Source: an uncultured Caryophanales bacterium
Lineage (GTDB): Bacteria > Bacillota_I > Bacilli_A > RF39 > UBA660
Direction of reading: 5' to 3'
Length of the DNA: 16,005 nucleotides
NCBI GenBank assembly: GCA_946535455.1
Contig: CAMNDO010000003.1
Coordinates: 1 to 16,005, forward strand
Each line of letters starts with the position of its first letter. Position 1 is the stretch's first letter. Made by a program: the position numbers and the translations under genes. Shown here in pieces: positions 1-7,979 of this stretch. The notes beneath the pieces are model-generated. The model was not told the origin of the DNA. It was given only the letters and a program-made list of their open reading frames with translations, and searched no databases.

Positions 1-1032
1 GAAAAAATATCAGGAGGATCTTCTGGAGGAAGTGCCACAACCATAGCGGCAGGAGATGTTTTATTTGCTTTAGGAAGTGACACCGGTGGATCGATTCGTC
101 AACCAGCTAGTTACACAGGAATCGTGGGAATGAAACCAACTTATGGTAGAGTTTCTCGTTATGGATTAGTAGCATTTGCATCTAGTCTTGATCAATTAGG
201 CCCTATGACGAAAAGAGTTTATGATAACGCTTTATTACTAAATGTCATTGCAGGAAAAGATGAAAAAGACTTAACTTCTGTTCGAAAAGAAGAAGAAGAC
301 TTCACAAGAATGATTGGAAAAGATATCGAAGGTATGAAGATCGCTGTTCCAAACTTCTTGATGAGTGATATTGTATCGGATGAAGTATTAAATAAAATCA
401 AAGAAACCATTTCTCTTTTAGAAAAAAAAGGAGCCACTGTAGATTATGTGGATGTGAAATATTTAGAACATGCTATGACACTATATCAAATTATCGCAAT
501 GGGAGAAGCAAGTTCTAACCTCGCAAGATTTGATGGAATTCGATATGGATATTCGGAACAAAATCCAGAAAACATTGATGATTTATATTTAAAAACGAGA
601 AAAGAAGGATTTGGAGAAGAAGTCAAACGAAGAATCATGGTAGGATCTTACTTGTTAAGTGGAGAAAATGCCAAAGTTTATTACAACAAAGCATTATCAA
701 TTCGTGATGATATGCAAAAAGAATTTAAAAAAGTATTTGAAAAATATGATTTGATTATTGGACCAAGTACTACTACAACTGCATATTCTTTAGAGGATCC
801 TATGGATGATCCTAGAAAAAGTTTCATGGATGATGTTTTGGTGATTCCTGTCAATATGGCAGGACTACCAGGATTAAATTTACCAGTTGGGTTTGATCAA
901 AATCATATGCCAATTGGAATGCAGATTATTGGAAATTCTTTTGAAGAAGCAAAAATCTATCAGTTAGCGGCTTTCTTAGAAAAAGAATTAAACTTAGATT
1001 TAGATCCTTGGGGAGGTGCTGAAAATGAATAA
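1..1032 (+). CDS. gatA: Glutamyl-tRNA(Gln)/aspartyl-tRNA(Asn) amidotransferase subunit A, 3' part
   Basis: GatA is the glutaminase subunit of GatCAB, which converts Glu-tRNA(Gln) (and often Asp-tRNA(Asn)) to the amidated form in the cytoplasm. Frame 1 is open from the first base, so the gene begins upstream of the window. 343 residues are present, and comparison with the usual length of about 485 suggests that roughly 147 N-terminal residues are missing, including the catalytic Lys. The amidase signature is intact: GGSSGGSA at visible residues 5-12 and GSDTGGSIRQPAS at 25-37. The cis-Ser (visible S7) and nucleophile Ser (S31) are 24 residues apart, as in the family. The stop codon lies inside gatB (8-bp overlap), which implies translational coupling. 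gatC would be expected upstream, outside the window. Identification is certain. Confidence 0.97.
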   Translation, partial: EKISGGSSGGSATTIAAGDVLFALGSDTGGSIRQPASYTGIVGMKPTYGRVSRYGLVAFASSLDQLGPMTKRVYDNALLLNVIAGKDEKDLTSVRKEEEDFTRMIGKDIEGMKIAVPNFLMSDIVSDEVLNKIKETISLLEKKGATVDYVDVKYLEHAMTLYQIIAMGEASSNLARFDGIRYGYSEQNPENIDDLYLKTRKEGFGEEVKRRIMVGSYLLSGENAKVYYNKALSIRDDMQKEFKKVFEKYDLIIGPSTTTTAYSLEDPMDDPRKSFMDDVLVIPVNMAGLPGLNLPVGFDQNHMPIGMQIIGNSFEEAKIYQLAAFLEKELNLDLDPWGGAENE

Positions 1033-2449
1033 TTATATCCCAACCATTGGATGCGAAGTACACTTAGAATTAAAAACGAATACTAAAATTTTTTCTAACG
1101 CTATCAATGGTTATGGAGAAATGGCAAACTCTCTTACCAATGTGATTGATTTAGGATATCCTGGAACCTTACCAACATTAAATGAAGCGGTTGTGGATAC
1201 TGCTATTCGTGCCGCAACCATTCTAAATTGTAAGATTCAAAAAGTAATGCACTTTGATCGAAAAAATTATTTCTATCCAGATAATCCAAAAAATTACCAA
1301 ATTACACAAGCAAGAACACCAATTGGATATGATGGATATGTAGAAATTGAAGTAGATGGTGTGAAGAAAAAAATAGAAATTGAAGAAATGCATATTGAAG
1401 AAGATACTTGTAAGAGTGCCCATCGTGGGAATAAAACATTATTAGACTTCAATCGTGCAGGAGTTCCTTTGATTGAGATTGTTACTAAACCATGTATTTC
1501 CAGTGGAAAAGAAGCAAAGGCTTATTTAGAAAAACTAAGAGAATTAATGCTTTATGGAAACATTAGTGATTGTAAGATTGAAGAAGGGTCTATGCGCGCA
1601 GATGCCAATGTTTCGATCCGAAAAAAGGAAGAAGATCCTTACGGGACGAAAGCAGAAATTAAAAATATTGGTTCAATTTCCAATGTGGAAATTAGTATCA
1701 ATAAAGAAATAGAAAGACAAGCAAAATTATATGATAATGGAGAAACGTTCTTACCTCAAACAAGACGTTTTGATGATAAATTACAAGACACGGTTTTGAT
1801 GAGGGTAAAAGAAACCGGAAATGATTATCGTTATTTCCCAGAACCAGATATTCCATTTGTCATATTAACCGATGAAAGAATTGAAGAAGCAAGAAAAAGT
1901 ATTCCAATGTTACCAGATGAGAGAAGAGAAAAATATATGGCATTAGGGGTACCAGAATTAAATACCAATAAGTTAATTCAAAATAGACCATTAAGTGATT
2001 ATTTTAATGCTTTATTAGAAGAAAAAACGAATCACAAGATGGCTTCTAATTTATTGTTAGGAGATATTTCAGCCTATTTAAATAAGAATGAAAAAACAAT
2101 AGAGGAAACAACGTTAACCAAAGAAAGATTTTTGTCTTTAATTTCTTTGATGGAAGATAATACATTAACTTCAAAAAATCTAAAAGAAATATTAGATGTG
2201 ATTTTAGAAAGTGATGATTCTATAGAAGAAATTATGAAAGAAAAAGGAATTGAGAATATTACGAATGATGATGAGATTCGTAGTGTGATTCAAAAAGTTA
2301 TTTCCGATCATCCAGAGAGTGTACAAGATTATAAAAATGGTCATGATAGAGCTGTAAAATTCCTAATGGGACAAGTCATGAAAGAGACTGGCGGAAAAGC
2401 CAATCCACGTCTTGCCATGGATATTTTAATCGAAGAATTACAGGCATGA
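1025..2449 (+). CDS. gatB: Glutamyl-tRNA(Gln)/aspartyl-tRNA(Asn) amidotransferase subunit B
   Basis: GatB is the kinase-like subunit of GatCAB: it phosphorylates the Glu/Asp carboxylate on the misacylated tRNA and receives ammonia from GatA. I place the start at ATG 1025 because the GGGGAGGTG ribosome-binding site at 1010-1018 is correctly spaced for it; an in-frame GTG at 1016 lies inside that site. This gives 474 aa, the normal length. The EVHLEL metal/active-site motif is at residues 11-16, FDRKNYFYPD follows near residue 78, and HIEED is at 123-127. The C-terminal YqeY-like tRNA-binding tail ends with GKANPRLAMDIL. Compared with my recollection of the family consensus, Cys replaces Leu before EVH and Cys replaces Gly in the EEDxGK segment. 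No terminator follows, so transcripts could run into the next genes. Confidence 0.98.
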   Translation: MNNYIPTIGCEVHLELKTNTKIFSNAINGYGEMANSLTNVIDLGYPGTLPTLNEAVVDTAIRAATILNCKIQKVMHFDRKNYFYPDNPKNYQITQARTPIGYDGYVEIEVDGVKKKIEIEEMHIEEDTCKSAHRGNKTLLDFNRAGVPLIEIVTKPCISSGKEAKAYLEKLRELMLYGNISDCKIEEGSMRADANVSIRKKEEDPYGTKAEIKNIGSISNVEISINKEIERQAKLYDNGETFLPQTRRFDDKLQDTVLMRVKETGNDYRYFPEPDIPFVILTDERIEEARKSIPMLPDERREKYMALGVPELNTNKLIQNRPLSDYFNALLEEKTNHKMASNLLLGDISAYLNKNEKTIEETTLTKERFLSLISLMEDNTLTSKNLKEILDVILESDDSIEEIMKEKGIENITNDDEIRSVIQKVISDHPESVQDYKNGHDRAVKFLMGQVMKETGGKANPRLAMDILIEELQA

Positions 2450-2454
2450 GGAAG

Positions 2455-2483
2455 TTGAAAAAGTCATACACTTAGTGTATAAT
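2455..2483 (+). promoter_or_regulatory. Sigma-A type promoter for the membrane-protein/GGDEF/YihY operon
   Basis: TTGAAA (2455-2460) and TATAAT (2478-2483) are separated by exactly 17 bp, a near-consensus housekeeping promoter just after the gatB stop. An ATG that overlaps the -10 box (2482) cannot be the translation start of the next gene; the start at 2509 fits. Confidence 0.85.
2466..2480. promoter_or_regulatory. Perfect dyad within the promoter spacer, possible operator
   Basis: ATACAC-TTA-GTGTAT is a perfect 6-bp inverted repeat with a 3-nt centre. It lies between the -35 and -10 boxes and overlaps the first bases of the -10. There is no T-tract after it, so it is not a terminator. A repressor binding here would block polymerase. 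The regulator is unknown, and a short AT-rich dyad could arise by chance. Confidence 0.4.
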
Positions 2484-2508
2484 GAAAGATAGTTTAGGAT
2501 GTGAGATT

Positions 2509-2964
2509 ATGAGATGGATAAAAAAACATATTACTATCATCGTAATAGTAGTGGTTATCCTTTTATTAATAGGAGGTTTTTTCCTTGCGAAAGATATTTT
2601 CTTTCCAAATGAAAACAAAGCCATTTATGGAACTCGTTTAGAAGGAAGAGAAAAAGTAACCATCAGTAAAGAAACAAAAAACAAAGTAAAAGAATTATTA
2701 CAAGAAGGAACTGAAAAGGTAGATGTGAGAGTAGCCGGTAGAATTATTTATATCCATATTTATGTAACAGGAGATACTCCACAAGAAAAAGCAAAAGAAA
2801 TGGGAAATAAATCTTTAGAAGCATTTTCTGATGCCGAAAAATCTTATTATGATATTCAAATTATGATCAATCATAACGAGAATCAATCCCAATATCCAAT
2901 CTTAGGATATAAACACCATACTAAGACAGCAATTGTATGGACCAAAGATAGGGCGGCGAGTTAG
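2509..2964 (+). CDS. Small one-pass membrane protein of unknown function
   Basis: This gene encodes 151 aa starting at ATG 2509, chosen because the upstream in-frame ATG at 2482 lies in the -10 box. A short basic N-terminus (RWIKKH) is followed by one strongly hydrophobic helix at about residues 8-27 and then a soluble domain of about 120 residues. The positive-inside rule places that domain outside the cell. The soluble part contains alternating beta-type stretches (VDVRVAGRIIYIHIYV) and an amphipathic helix (EKAKEMGNKSLEAF), suggesting a small alpha/beta fold. There is no lipobox. I do not recognise the family. The stop is 1 bp before the start of the GGDEF-sensor gene, so co-translation is likely, and the extracytoplasmic domain could be an accessory to that sensor (inference only). 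Confidence 0.8.
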   Translation: MRWIKKHITIIVIVVVILLLIGGFFLAKDIFFPNENKAIYGTRLEGREKVTISKETKNKVKELLQEGTEKVDVRVAGRIIYIHIYVTGDTPQEKAKEMGNKSLEAFSDAEKSYYDIQIMINHNENQSQYPILGYKHHTKTAIVWTKDRAAS

Positions 2965-2965
2965 T

Positions 2966-5002
2966 ATGAAAAAGAAAGTATTGATTATTATCCCCATCAT
3001 CATTGCAGCAGTGGCTTTCTTTTTTGTCTATCGTTATTACAACAAAGAAGATAAAACTACGACATTAACCGTTGCGCAAAAAAAATGGGTAGAAGAAAAT
3101 AAAGGAACAACCTATGACTTTGAAGTCATCAATGATTATCCGTTATATGGAACCAATGGAGAAGGAGTTATTTTTGATTTTTTAGCAGACTTTGAAGAAC
3201 AAATTGGTATGGAATTTAATAAAATTCCATATTTGAAAACATCCACTCCTACAACAGATTCTTTAAGAATTCGTATTTTAGGAAATGATGCGAAATTAGA
3301 AGAAAAAGACTTACTTCTATTTAATGATAATTACGTAGCGGTAGGGAAAACCTATCAAAGAATCAATCATATTTCTGATATGAAAAACATGGTTATTGGT
3401 ACCTTAAAAGAAGATTCAGAAGAAGTGAGTTTCTATTTAAAAAGTGGAAACAATCTTTCTTATAAAGGATATGAAAATATTACAGACTTATACAAAGCAT
3501 TGAATGAATCAGCAGTCAATATGATTGTGGTTCCTAATGTAATGTATTTAGATTATACAATTGAGAAAAATAAATATTCTGTGAATTATTATTTCACGGA
3601 AATGAAAAAACAAATTGTATTAACACTAAGTGATAATAAGAATTTAAATGGTATTGTGACAAAATACTATAATAAGTGGAGACAAACCAAATATATTGAA
3701 GAGTATAATAATGCGTATTTAAATTATTATTTAGAAAAAAATAAGTTAGATGCTAAGACAAAAGCAACTTTAATTTCGAAAAACTATGTATATGGTTATG
3801 TAGAAAATCCTCCATATGAATTAAAAGTCAATGGAAGAGTTGCTGGTATTGCAGGAGAATATATTGATCGTATTGGAAGACTAGCGAATATTAATTTTAA
3901 ATATAAAAAGTATTCCAGTAAAAAAGATTTACAAGAAGCGATTGATGAAGGAAAAATAGATGTTTATTTTGATTATTATAATTATAGTAATGATAAATAT
4001 CTTTCTACTTTATCTACCTTTATTGAGGATTATGTCATTTTAGGAAGACAAGAGGATAACCATATTGTGAATTCTTTTGAGAGTTTAAAAGGAAAAGAAA
4101 TTGCTATGGTATCGGATGATTCTTTATATAATTATTTTTCTACCAACTCAAGAGCCAATATTAAAGAATATAAAAATATTGATACTCTATTAAGAGAAGC
4201 AAAAGATCGTATTATTGTAGTAGATAGTGAAATTTATTCTTACTATCAAAATAATAAATTTAAGAAATTAAAATTATTATATAAATCGACTATGATGAAT
4301 GATTATAAGTTTATGGTAAAAAATAATAATGATGCATTCTATGATTTATTCAATTATATTATTAATACCAATTCTTATTATAATTATCGTAATTCAGGAA
4401 TTGAGAATTTAAATGCATCTATTTTAGAAGATTCTACATTAGAACAAGTATATATGATTGTACTAATGATTATCTTTACTCCGGTTATTGTTTTAATTGT
4501 ATTATGGTTAATCTTTAAGAAGAAAAAAGAAAAGAAAAAAGTAAAATTAACAGATCGTCATAAATATACCGATATGTTAACTTCATTAAAGAATCGAAAC
4601 TATTTAAATATTAAGATGAAAGAATGGGAAGATTGTGAAGTATTCCCACAAGCGATCGTCATGGTAGATTTGAATAGTGTAAAATACGTAAATGATAATT
4701 ATGGTCATGAAGAAGGAGATCAATTAATTATCAAGGCAGCTGGAATTCTAGTAAATACACAATTAGAGAATAGTGAAATTATTCGTACCGATGGAAATGA
4801 ATTCTTAATCTACTTAATTGGATATAGTGAAAGACAAATTAGTACATATACCAAAAAATTATCAAAAGAGATGAAGGCATTACCACATGAATTTGGAGCT
4901 GCGATTGGATTTAGTATGATTACAGATGAAATTAAAACATTAGATGATGCCATTAATGAAGCAACATTAGAAATGATTACGAATAAAGAAGAATATAAGT
5001 AA
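2966..5002 (+). CDS. Membrane sensor with two SBP_bac_3-like modules and a degenerate GGDEF domain
   Basis: This gene encodes 678 aa starting at ATG 2966, 1 bp after the upstream stop. In order: a signal-anchor helix at about residues 5-23; a first binding-protein-like (Venus-flytrap) module at about 40-265, opening with a BvgS-like segment (KKWVEENKG); a second module at about 275-490, beginning YVYGYVENPPYEL; a second transmembrane helix at about 495-516; a basic linker; and a cytoplasmic GGDEF domain at about 531-678. The metal-binding Asp (D568 in VDLN) and the K-x-x-ND...GHxxGD nucleotide-binding stretch are kept. The signature itself reads DGNEF (609-613) instead of GG[DE]EF, with Asn where the second metal carboxylate normally sits. 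No RxxD inhibitory site precedes it. It probably senses an extracellular small molecule, with an output that is either no diguanylate cyclase activity or an altered one. It sits in an operon with a small membrane protein and YihY. Confidence 0.85.
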   Translation: MKKKVLIIIPIIIAAVAFFFVYRYYNKEDKTTTLTVAQKKWVEENKGTTYDFEVINDYPLYGTNGEGVIFDFLADFEEQIGMEFNKIPYLKTSTPTTDSLRIRILGNDAKLEEKDLLLFNDNYVAVGKTYQRINHISDMKNMVIGTLKEDSEEVSFYLKSGNNLSYKGYENITDLYKALNESAVNMIVVPNVMYLDYTIEKNKYSVNYYFTEMKKQIVLTLSDNKNLNGIVTKYYNKWRQTKYIEEYNNAYLNYYLEKNKLDAKTKATLISKNYVYGYVENPPYELKVNGRVAGIAGEYIDRIGRLANINFKYKKYSSKKDLQEAIDEGKIDVYFDYYNYSNDKYLSTLSTFIEDYVILGRQEDNHIVNSFESLKGKEIAMVSDDSLYNYFSTNSRANIKEYKNIDTLLREAKDRIIVVDSEIYSYYQNNKFKKLKLLYKSTMMNDYKFMVKNNNDAFYDLFNYIINTNSYYNYRNSGIENLNASILEDSTLEQVYMIVLMIIFTPVIVLIVLWLIFKKKKEKKKVKLTDRHKYTDMLTSLKNRNYLNIKMKEWEDCEVFPQAIVMVDLNSVKYVNDNYGHEEGDQLIIKAAGILVNTQLENSEIIRTDGNEFLIYLIGYSERQISTYTKKLSKEMKALPHEFGAAIGFSMITDEIKTLDDAINEATLEMITNKEEYK

Positions 5003-5013
5003 TAGGTGATAAT

Positions 5014-5829
5014 ATGGAAAAAGCAAGGGAATTTATACTGAAGATATTCAAATTACTGATGAGACCAGAGATGAGAATATTACCAGGGCAACTTGCTTTT
5101 TTTCTGGTATTAACCATTATCCCTTTAATTGCAGTAATTGCGACATTAGCCGCAACATTATCCATCTCGACAGAACCAATTAGTAGAGCCATTTCTTCTT
5201 CTGCACCAAGAGAAATTGCAGGAATTATGAATAGTATTATTCAAGGAGAAGGAATTAATTTTAATATTATTGTTTTCTATTTATCTGCATTTTTATTGGC
5301 GTCGAATGGAATGTATTCTATGATTAATATTTCTAATGAAATTTATAAACTACGTCCCAATCGTATGTTACGAAGAAGAGGAAAAGCCATTCTTATGACA
5401 TTTCTTTTAGTAGGAGTATTCTTTTTCTTCCTATTAATTCCCATCTTTGGAGAAACTTTATTTGAAATTATTATTGAAGTAACCGGAAGCCATGTCGTGG
5501 TATTGGTGATTCAAAATATGTTTCGTATTTTAAAATATCCTCTTTTATTAATCCTATTATTTATTAGTATTAAATTTATGTATGTGATAGCACCAGATCA
5601 AGAAATTCAATCGAAGAGTACGAATAAAGGAGCTATTTTCACAACCATTGGATGGGTCTTATCGACAGAAATATTTTCTTTCTATATTGGAAAATTTGCA
5701 AGATATGATATTTTCTATGGAAGTATTTCAAACATTTTAGTATTACTATTATGGGTTTATTTATTATCCTATATTTATGTATTGGGAATGGTTATTAATG
5801 CGAGTGGTTATAAAGAAGAACAACAGTAG
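5014..5829 (+). CDS. YihY/BrkB-family multipass membrane protein
   Basis: This gene encodes 271 aa starting at ATG 5014, with an AGGTGAT ribosome-binding site 11 bp after the previous stop. Six hydrophobic helices are visible at about residues 24-48, 86-108, 125-150, 172-194, 206-228 and 236-262, the usual architecture and length of the family formerly mis-named ribonuclease BN. Family marks are the PGQLAFFLVLTIIPL segment in helix 1 and the C-terminal segment YGSISNILVLLLWVYLL...GMVINA. The biochemical role of the family is not settled; an envelope or transport role is generally assumed. It is the last gene of its operon, and its stop codon lies in the loop of a terminator. Confidence 0.92.
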   Translation: MEKAREFILKIFKLLMRPEMRILPGQLAFFLVLTIIPLIAVIATLAATLSISTEPISRAISSSAPREIAGIMNSIIQGEGINFNIIVFYLSAFLLASNGMYSMINISNEIYKLRPNRMLRRRGKAILMTFLLVGVFFFFLLIPIFGETLFEIIIEVTGSHVVVLVIQNMFRILKYPLLLILLFISIKFMYVIAPDQEIQSKSTNKGAIFTTIGWVLSTEIFSFYIGKFARYDIFYGSISNILVLLLWVYLLSYIYVLGMVINASGYKEEQQ

Positions 5830-5840
5830 TTCTTCTTTTT
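5812..5840 (+). terminator. Intrinsic terminator overlapping the YihY stop codon
   Basis: AAAGAAGAAC (5812-5821) pairs perfectly with GTTCTTCTTT (5829-5838) around a 7-nt loop, followed by further T residues. The stop TAG (5827-5829) lies across the loop and the first stem base. The stem is AT-rich, so it may be only moderately efficient. Confidence 0.75.
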
Positions 5841-5847
5841 AATTTCA

Positions 5848-5876
5848 TTGAAAAAGAGGATAGAAAATGATATAAT
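5848..5876 (+). promoter_or_regulatory. Extended -10 sigma-A promoter for the LTA-synthase-family gene
   Basis: TTGAAA (5848-5853), a 17-bp spacer and TATAAT (5871-5876), with an extended -10 TGa immediately before the hexamer (5868-5870). It lies right after the terminator and 21 bp before the start codon. Confidence 0.88.
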
Positions 5877-5896
5877 AGAGAAGATGAGGTAGTCCT

Positions 5897-7978
5897 ATGA
5901 AAAATATCAAAAATGGATTCCGTAAATGGAAAAAGAATTTCATAAAATATATGAAAAGAGTACGAAAAGAACACTTGATTTATGAATACATGAAAAACAA
6001 TGTTTTGTTTTTAACATTCGTAATCGTTTGTGTATTAGAATCCACTGTACTTCGTTTCTTTTGTATGCATTCCTTAGAAAATTTCCTATCTTGGAAAGCC
6101 ATTCTAGGGGATTTAATCGTGGTTGTTTTTGCGGGAAGTTTTGGATATTTATTCAAACCAAAGAATCGCTTTTATTATTACTTTGGATTTAATGCTTTCT
6201 TTACCGCAATCTGTATTATCAATTCTGTTTACTATACCTTTTATACTTCATTTGCTTCTATTTCAATGTTATCTTTAACACAATATATTGGAGATGTAGG
6301 AGATGCTGTAGTAGAAAATGTATTACAACCAAAAGATTTATTATATTTAATAGGACCACTTGTATTACTAGTTCTTCATGTTCGTTTGAAGAAGAAAAAA
6401 TATTATAAAAAAGTAGAATTAAAGGGAGAAAGAAGAAGAAAAACTTTTAAAACTTTAGGAGCTTCTGGAGCGTTATTAGTGATTTTCTTATTTACATTAT
6501 CTTCCTTAGATGTATCGAGATTTCTAAAACAATGGAATAAAGAATATATTGTTATGAGATTTGGTATTTATATTTACCAAGCAAATGATGTAGTGACATC
6601 TATTCAACCAAAAATTAATTCTATGTTTGGTTATGATAAAGCAAGAAAAAGATTTTATGAGTATTTTGAAATGGTACCAGAAAATCCTAACAAAAATGAA
6701 TATACCGATCTATTTGAAGGAAAGAATGTAGTGGTCATTCATGCAGAAAGTATGATGACCAATGCGATGGACTTAACATTCAATGAAAAAGAAGTGACGC
6801 CTAACTTAAATCGTTTGGCAAGGGAAGGAATGTTTTTCTCAAACTTTTATTCTCAAGTGAGTGTGGGAACCAGTAGTGATTCGGAATTAACTTATAATAC
6901 ATCGTTAATGCCTACAAAGAGTGGTACGGCATTTGTATCTTATTCAGATCGTAGTTATATTGGAATACCTGATTTATTAAAAGAAAAAGGATATTATACA
7001 TTTAGTATGCATGCCAATAATGCAGATTTCTGGAATCGAAGAGCCATGCATAATAAACTAGGATATGATAAGTTTTATAGTAAAGTAGATTATGAGATTT
7101 CAAAAGAAAATGTCATTGGATTAGGACTTTCGGATAAAGAATTCTTTAAACAATCGATTGAGAAGATGGAAAAAATCAATGAAGAACATGAGAAATGGTA
7201 TGGGTTATTGATTATGTTATCCAATCATACTCCATTCTCTGACGTAGATAAATATGGAGAATTCCCTGTCGATATGAAGGAAACCATTACCCATGAAGAT
7301 GGCACAACAGAAGAAGTGGTTTATCCTTATATGGAAGGAACCAAATTAGGAAATTATTTCAAATCTCTTCACTATGCCGATGAGGCACTAGGAGATTTGA
7401 TTCAAGGAATGGATGAGAAAGGATTATTAGAAAATACCGTTGTTGTGATCTATGGTGATCATGATGCGAGATTATCGAGAAGAGATTATAATAGATTATA
7501 TAACTATGATAAAGAAACCAATGATATTTTAGAAGAAGAAAATGAAAACTACAAAGAGTATGATTCCTATCAATATGAACTAGGTCGAAAAGTGCCATTC
7601 ATTATTTGGATAAAAAACAGTGTAGGAACGAAAATTAATCAAAAGAATGAGAATGTGATGGGAATGTATGATATTGTCCCAACACTAGGAAATATGTTTG
7701 GTTTCTATAATCGATATGCATTAGGTCACGATATCTTTGAAATCAAAGAGAATAATATCGTAGTATTTCCAAATGGAAATTGGGTCAATAATAAACTATA
7801 TTACAATGCCCAAAAAGCATCTTATTATCCATTATCGGAAGAGGAAATTACAGAAGAAGAAATTACCAATCATACAGAATATACCAATCAATTATTAGAT
7901 GTTTCCAATGATATTATCGTTTTTGATTTATTGAATGAAGATAAAAGAAAAGCCATGGAAATGATAGAGGAGAAATAA
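5897..7978 (+). CDS. LTA synthase family (LtaS-type sulfatase-fold phosphoglycerol transferase)
   Basis: This gene encodes 693 aa starting at ATG 5897, with a GAGGT ribosome-binding site. Five N-terminal helices (about residues 35-53, 69-86, 93-115, 147-164, 187-204) precede an extracytoplasmic sulfatase-fold domain, the LtaS architecture. LtaS polymerises glycerol phosphate from phosphatidylglycerol into lipoteichoic acid; some paralogues are primases. Active-site motifs visible: HAESM with metal-ligand Glu 284, the nucleophile region GTSSDSE at 324-330, SMHANN...FWNRR, LSNHTPF, and YGDHD with D521/H522. Aligned without gaps to the S. aureus motif GKTSDAE, the catalytic Thr position is Ser 326, although the neighbouring Thr 325 could serve with a one-residue shift. 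The protein carries a C-terminal tail of about 100 residues after the catalytic core. A 1-bp gap to the next gene indicates an operon. Synthase versus primase or another polymer substrate cannot be decided from sequence. Confidence 0.92.
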   Translation: MKNIKNGFRKWKKNFIKYMKRVRKEHLIYEYMKNNVLFLTFVIVCVLESTVLRFFCMHSLENFLSWKAILGDLIVVVFAGSFGYLFKPKNRFYYYFGFNAFFTAICIINSVYYTFYTSFASISMLSLTQYIGDVGDAVVENVLQPKDLLYLIGPLVLLVLHVRLKKKKYYKKVELKGERRRKTFKTLGASGALLVIFLFTLSSLDVSRFLKQWNKEYIVMRFGIYIYQANDVVTSIQPKINSMFGYDKARKRFYEYFEMVPENPNKNEYTDLFEGKNVVVIHAESMMTNAMDLTFNEKEVTPNLNRLAREGMFFSNFYSQVSVGTSSDSELTYNTSLMPTKSGTAFVSYSDRSYIGIPDLLKEKGYYTFSMHANNADFWNRRAMHNKLGYDKFYSKVDYEISKENVIGLGLSDKEFFKQSIEKMEKINEEHEKWYGLLIMLSNHTPFSDVDKYGEFPVDMKETITHEDGTTEEVVYPYMEGTKLGNYFKSLHYADEALGDLIQGMDEKGLLENTVVVIYGDHDARLSRRDYNRLYNYDKETNDILEEENENYKEYDSYQYELGRKVPFIIWIKNSVGTKINQKNENVMGMYDIVPTLGNMFGFYNRYALGHDIFEIKENNIVVFPNGNWVNNKLYYNAQKASYYPLSEEEITEEEITNHTEYTNQLLDVSNDIIVFDLLNEDKRKAMEMIEEK

Positions 7979-7979
7979 T

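Noticed and set aside
2447..2449. TGA at the end of gatB as a possible Trp codon (mycoplasma code).
   Set aside because: gatB ends there at normal family length, other Trp codons are TGG, and reading through adds only about a dozen unlikely residues.
2482..2508. Upstream in-frame ATG for the 151-aa membrane protein.
   Set aside because: It overlaps the -10 box TATAAT, so it would lie upstream of the transcription start.
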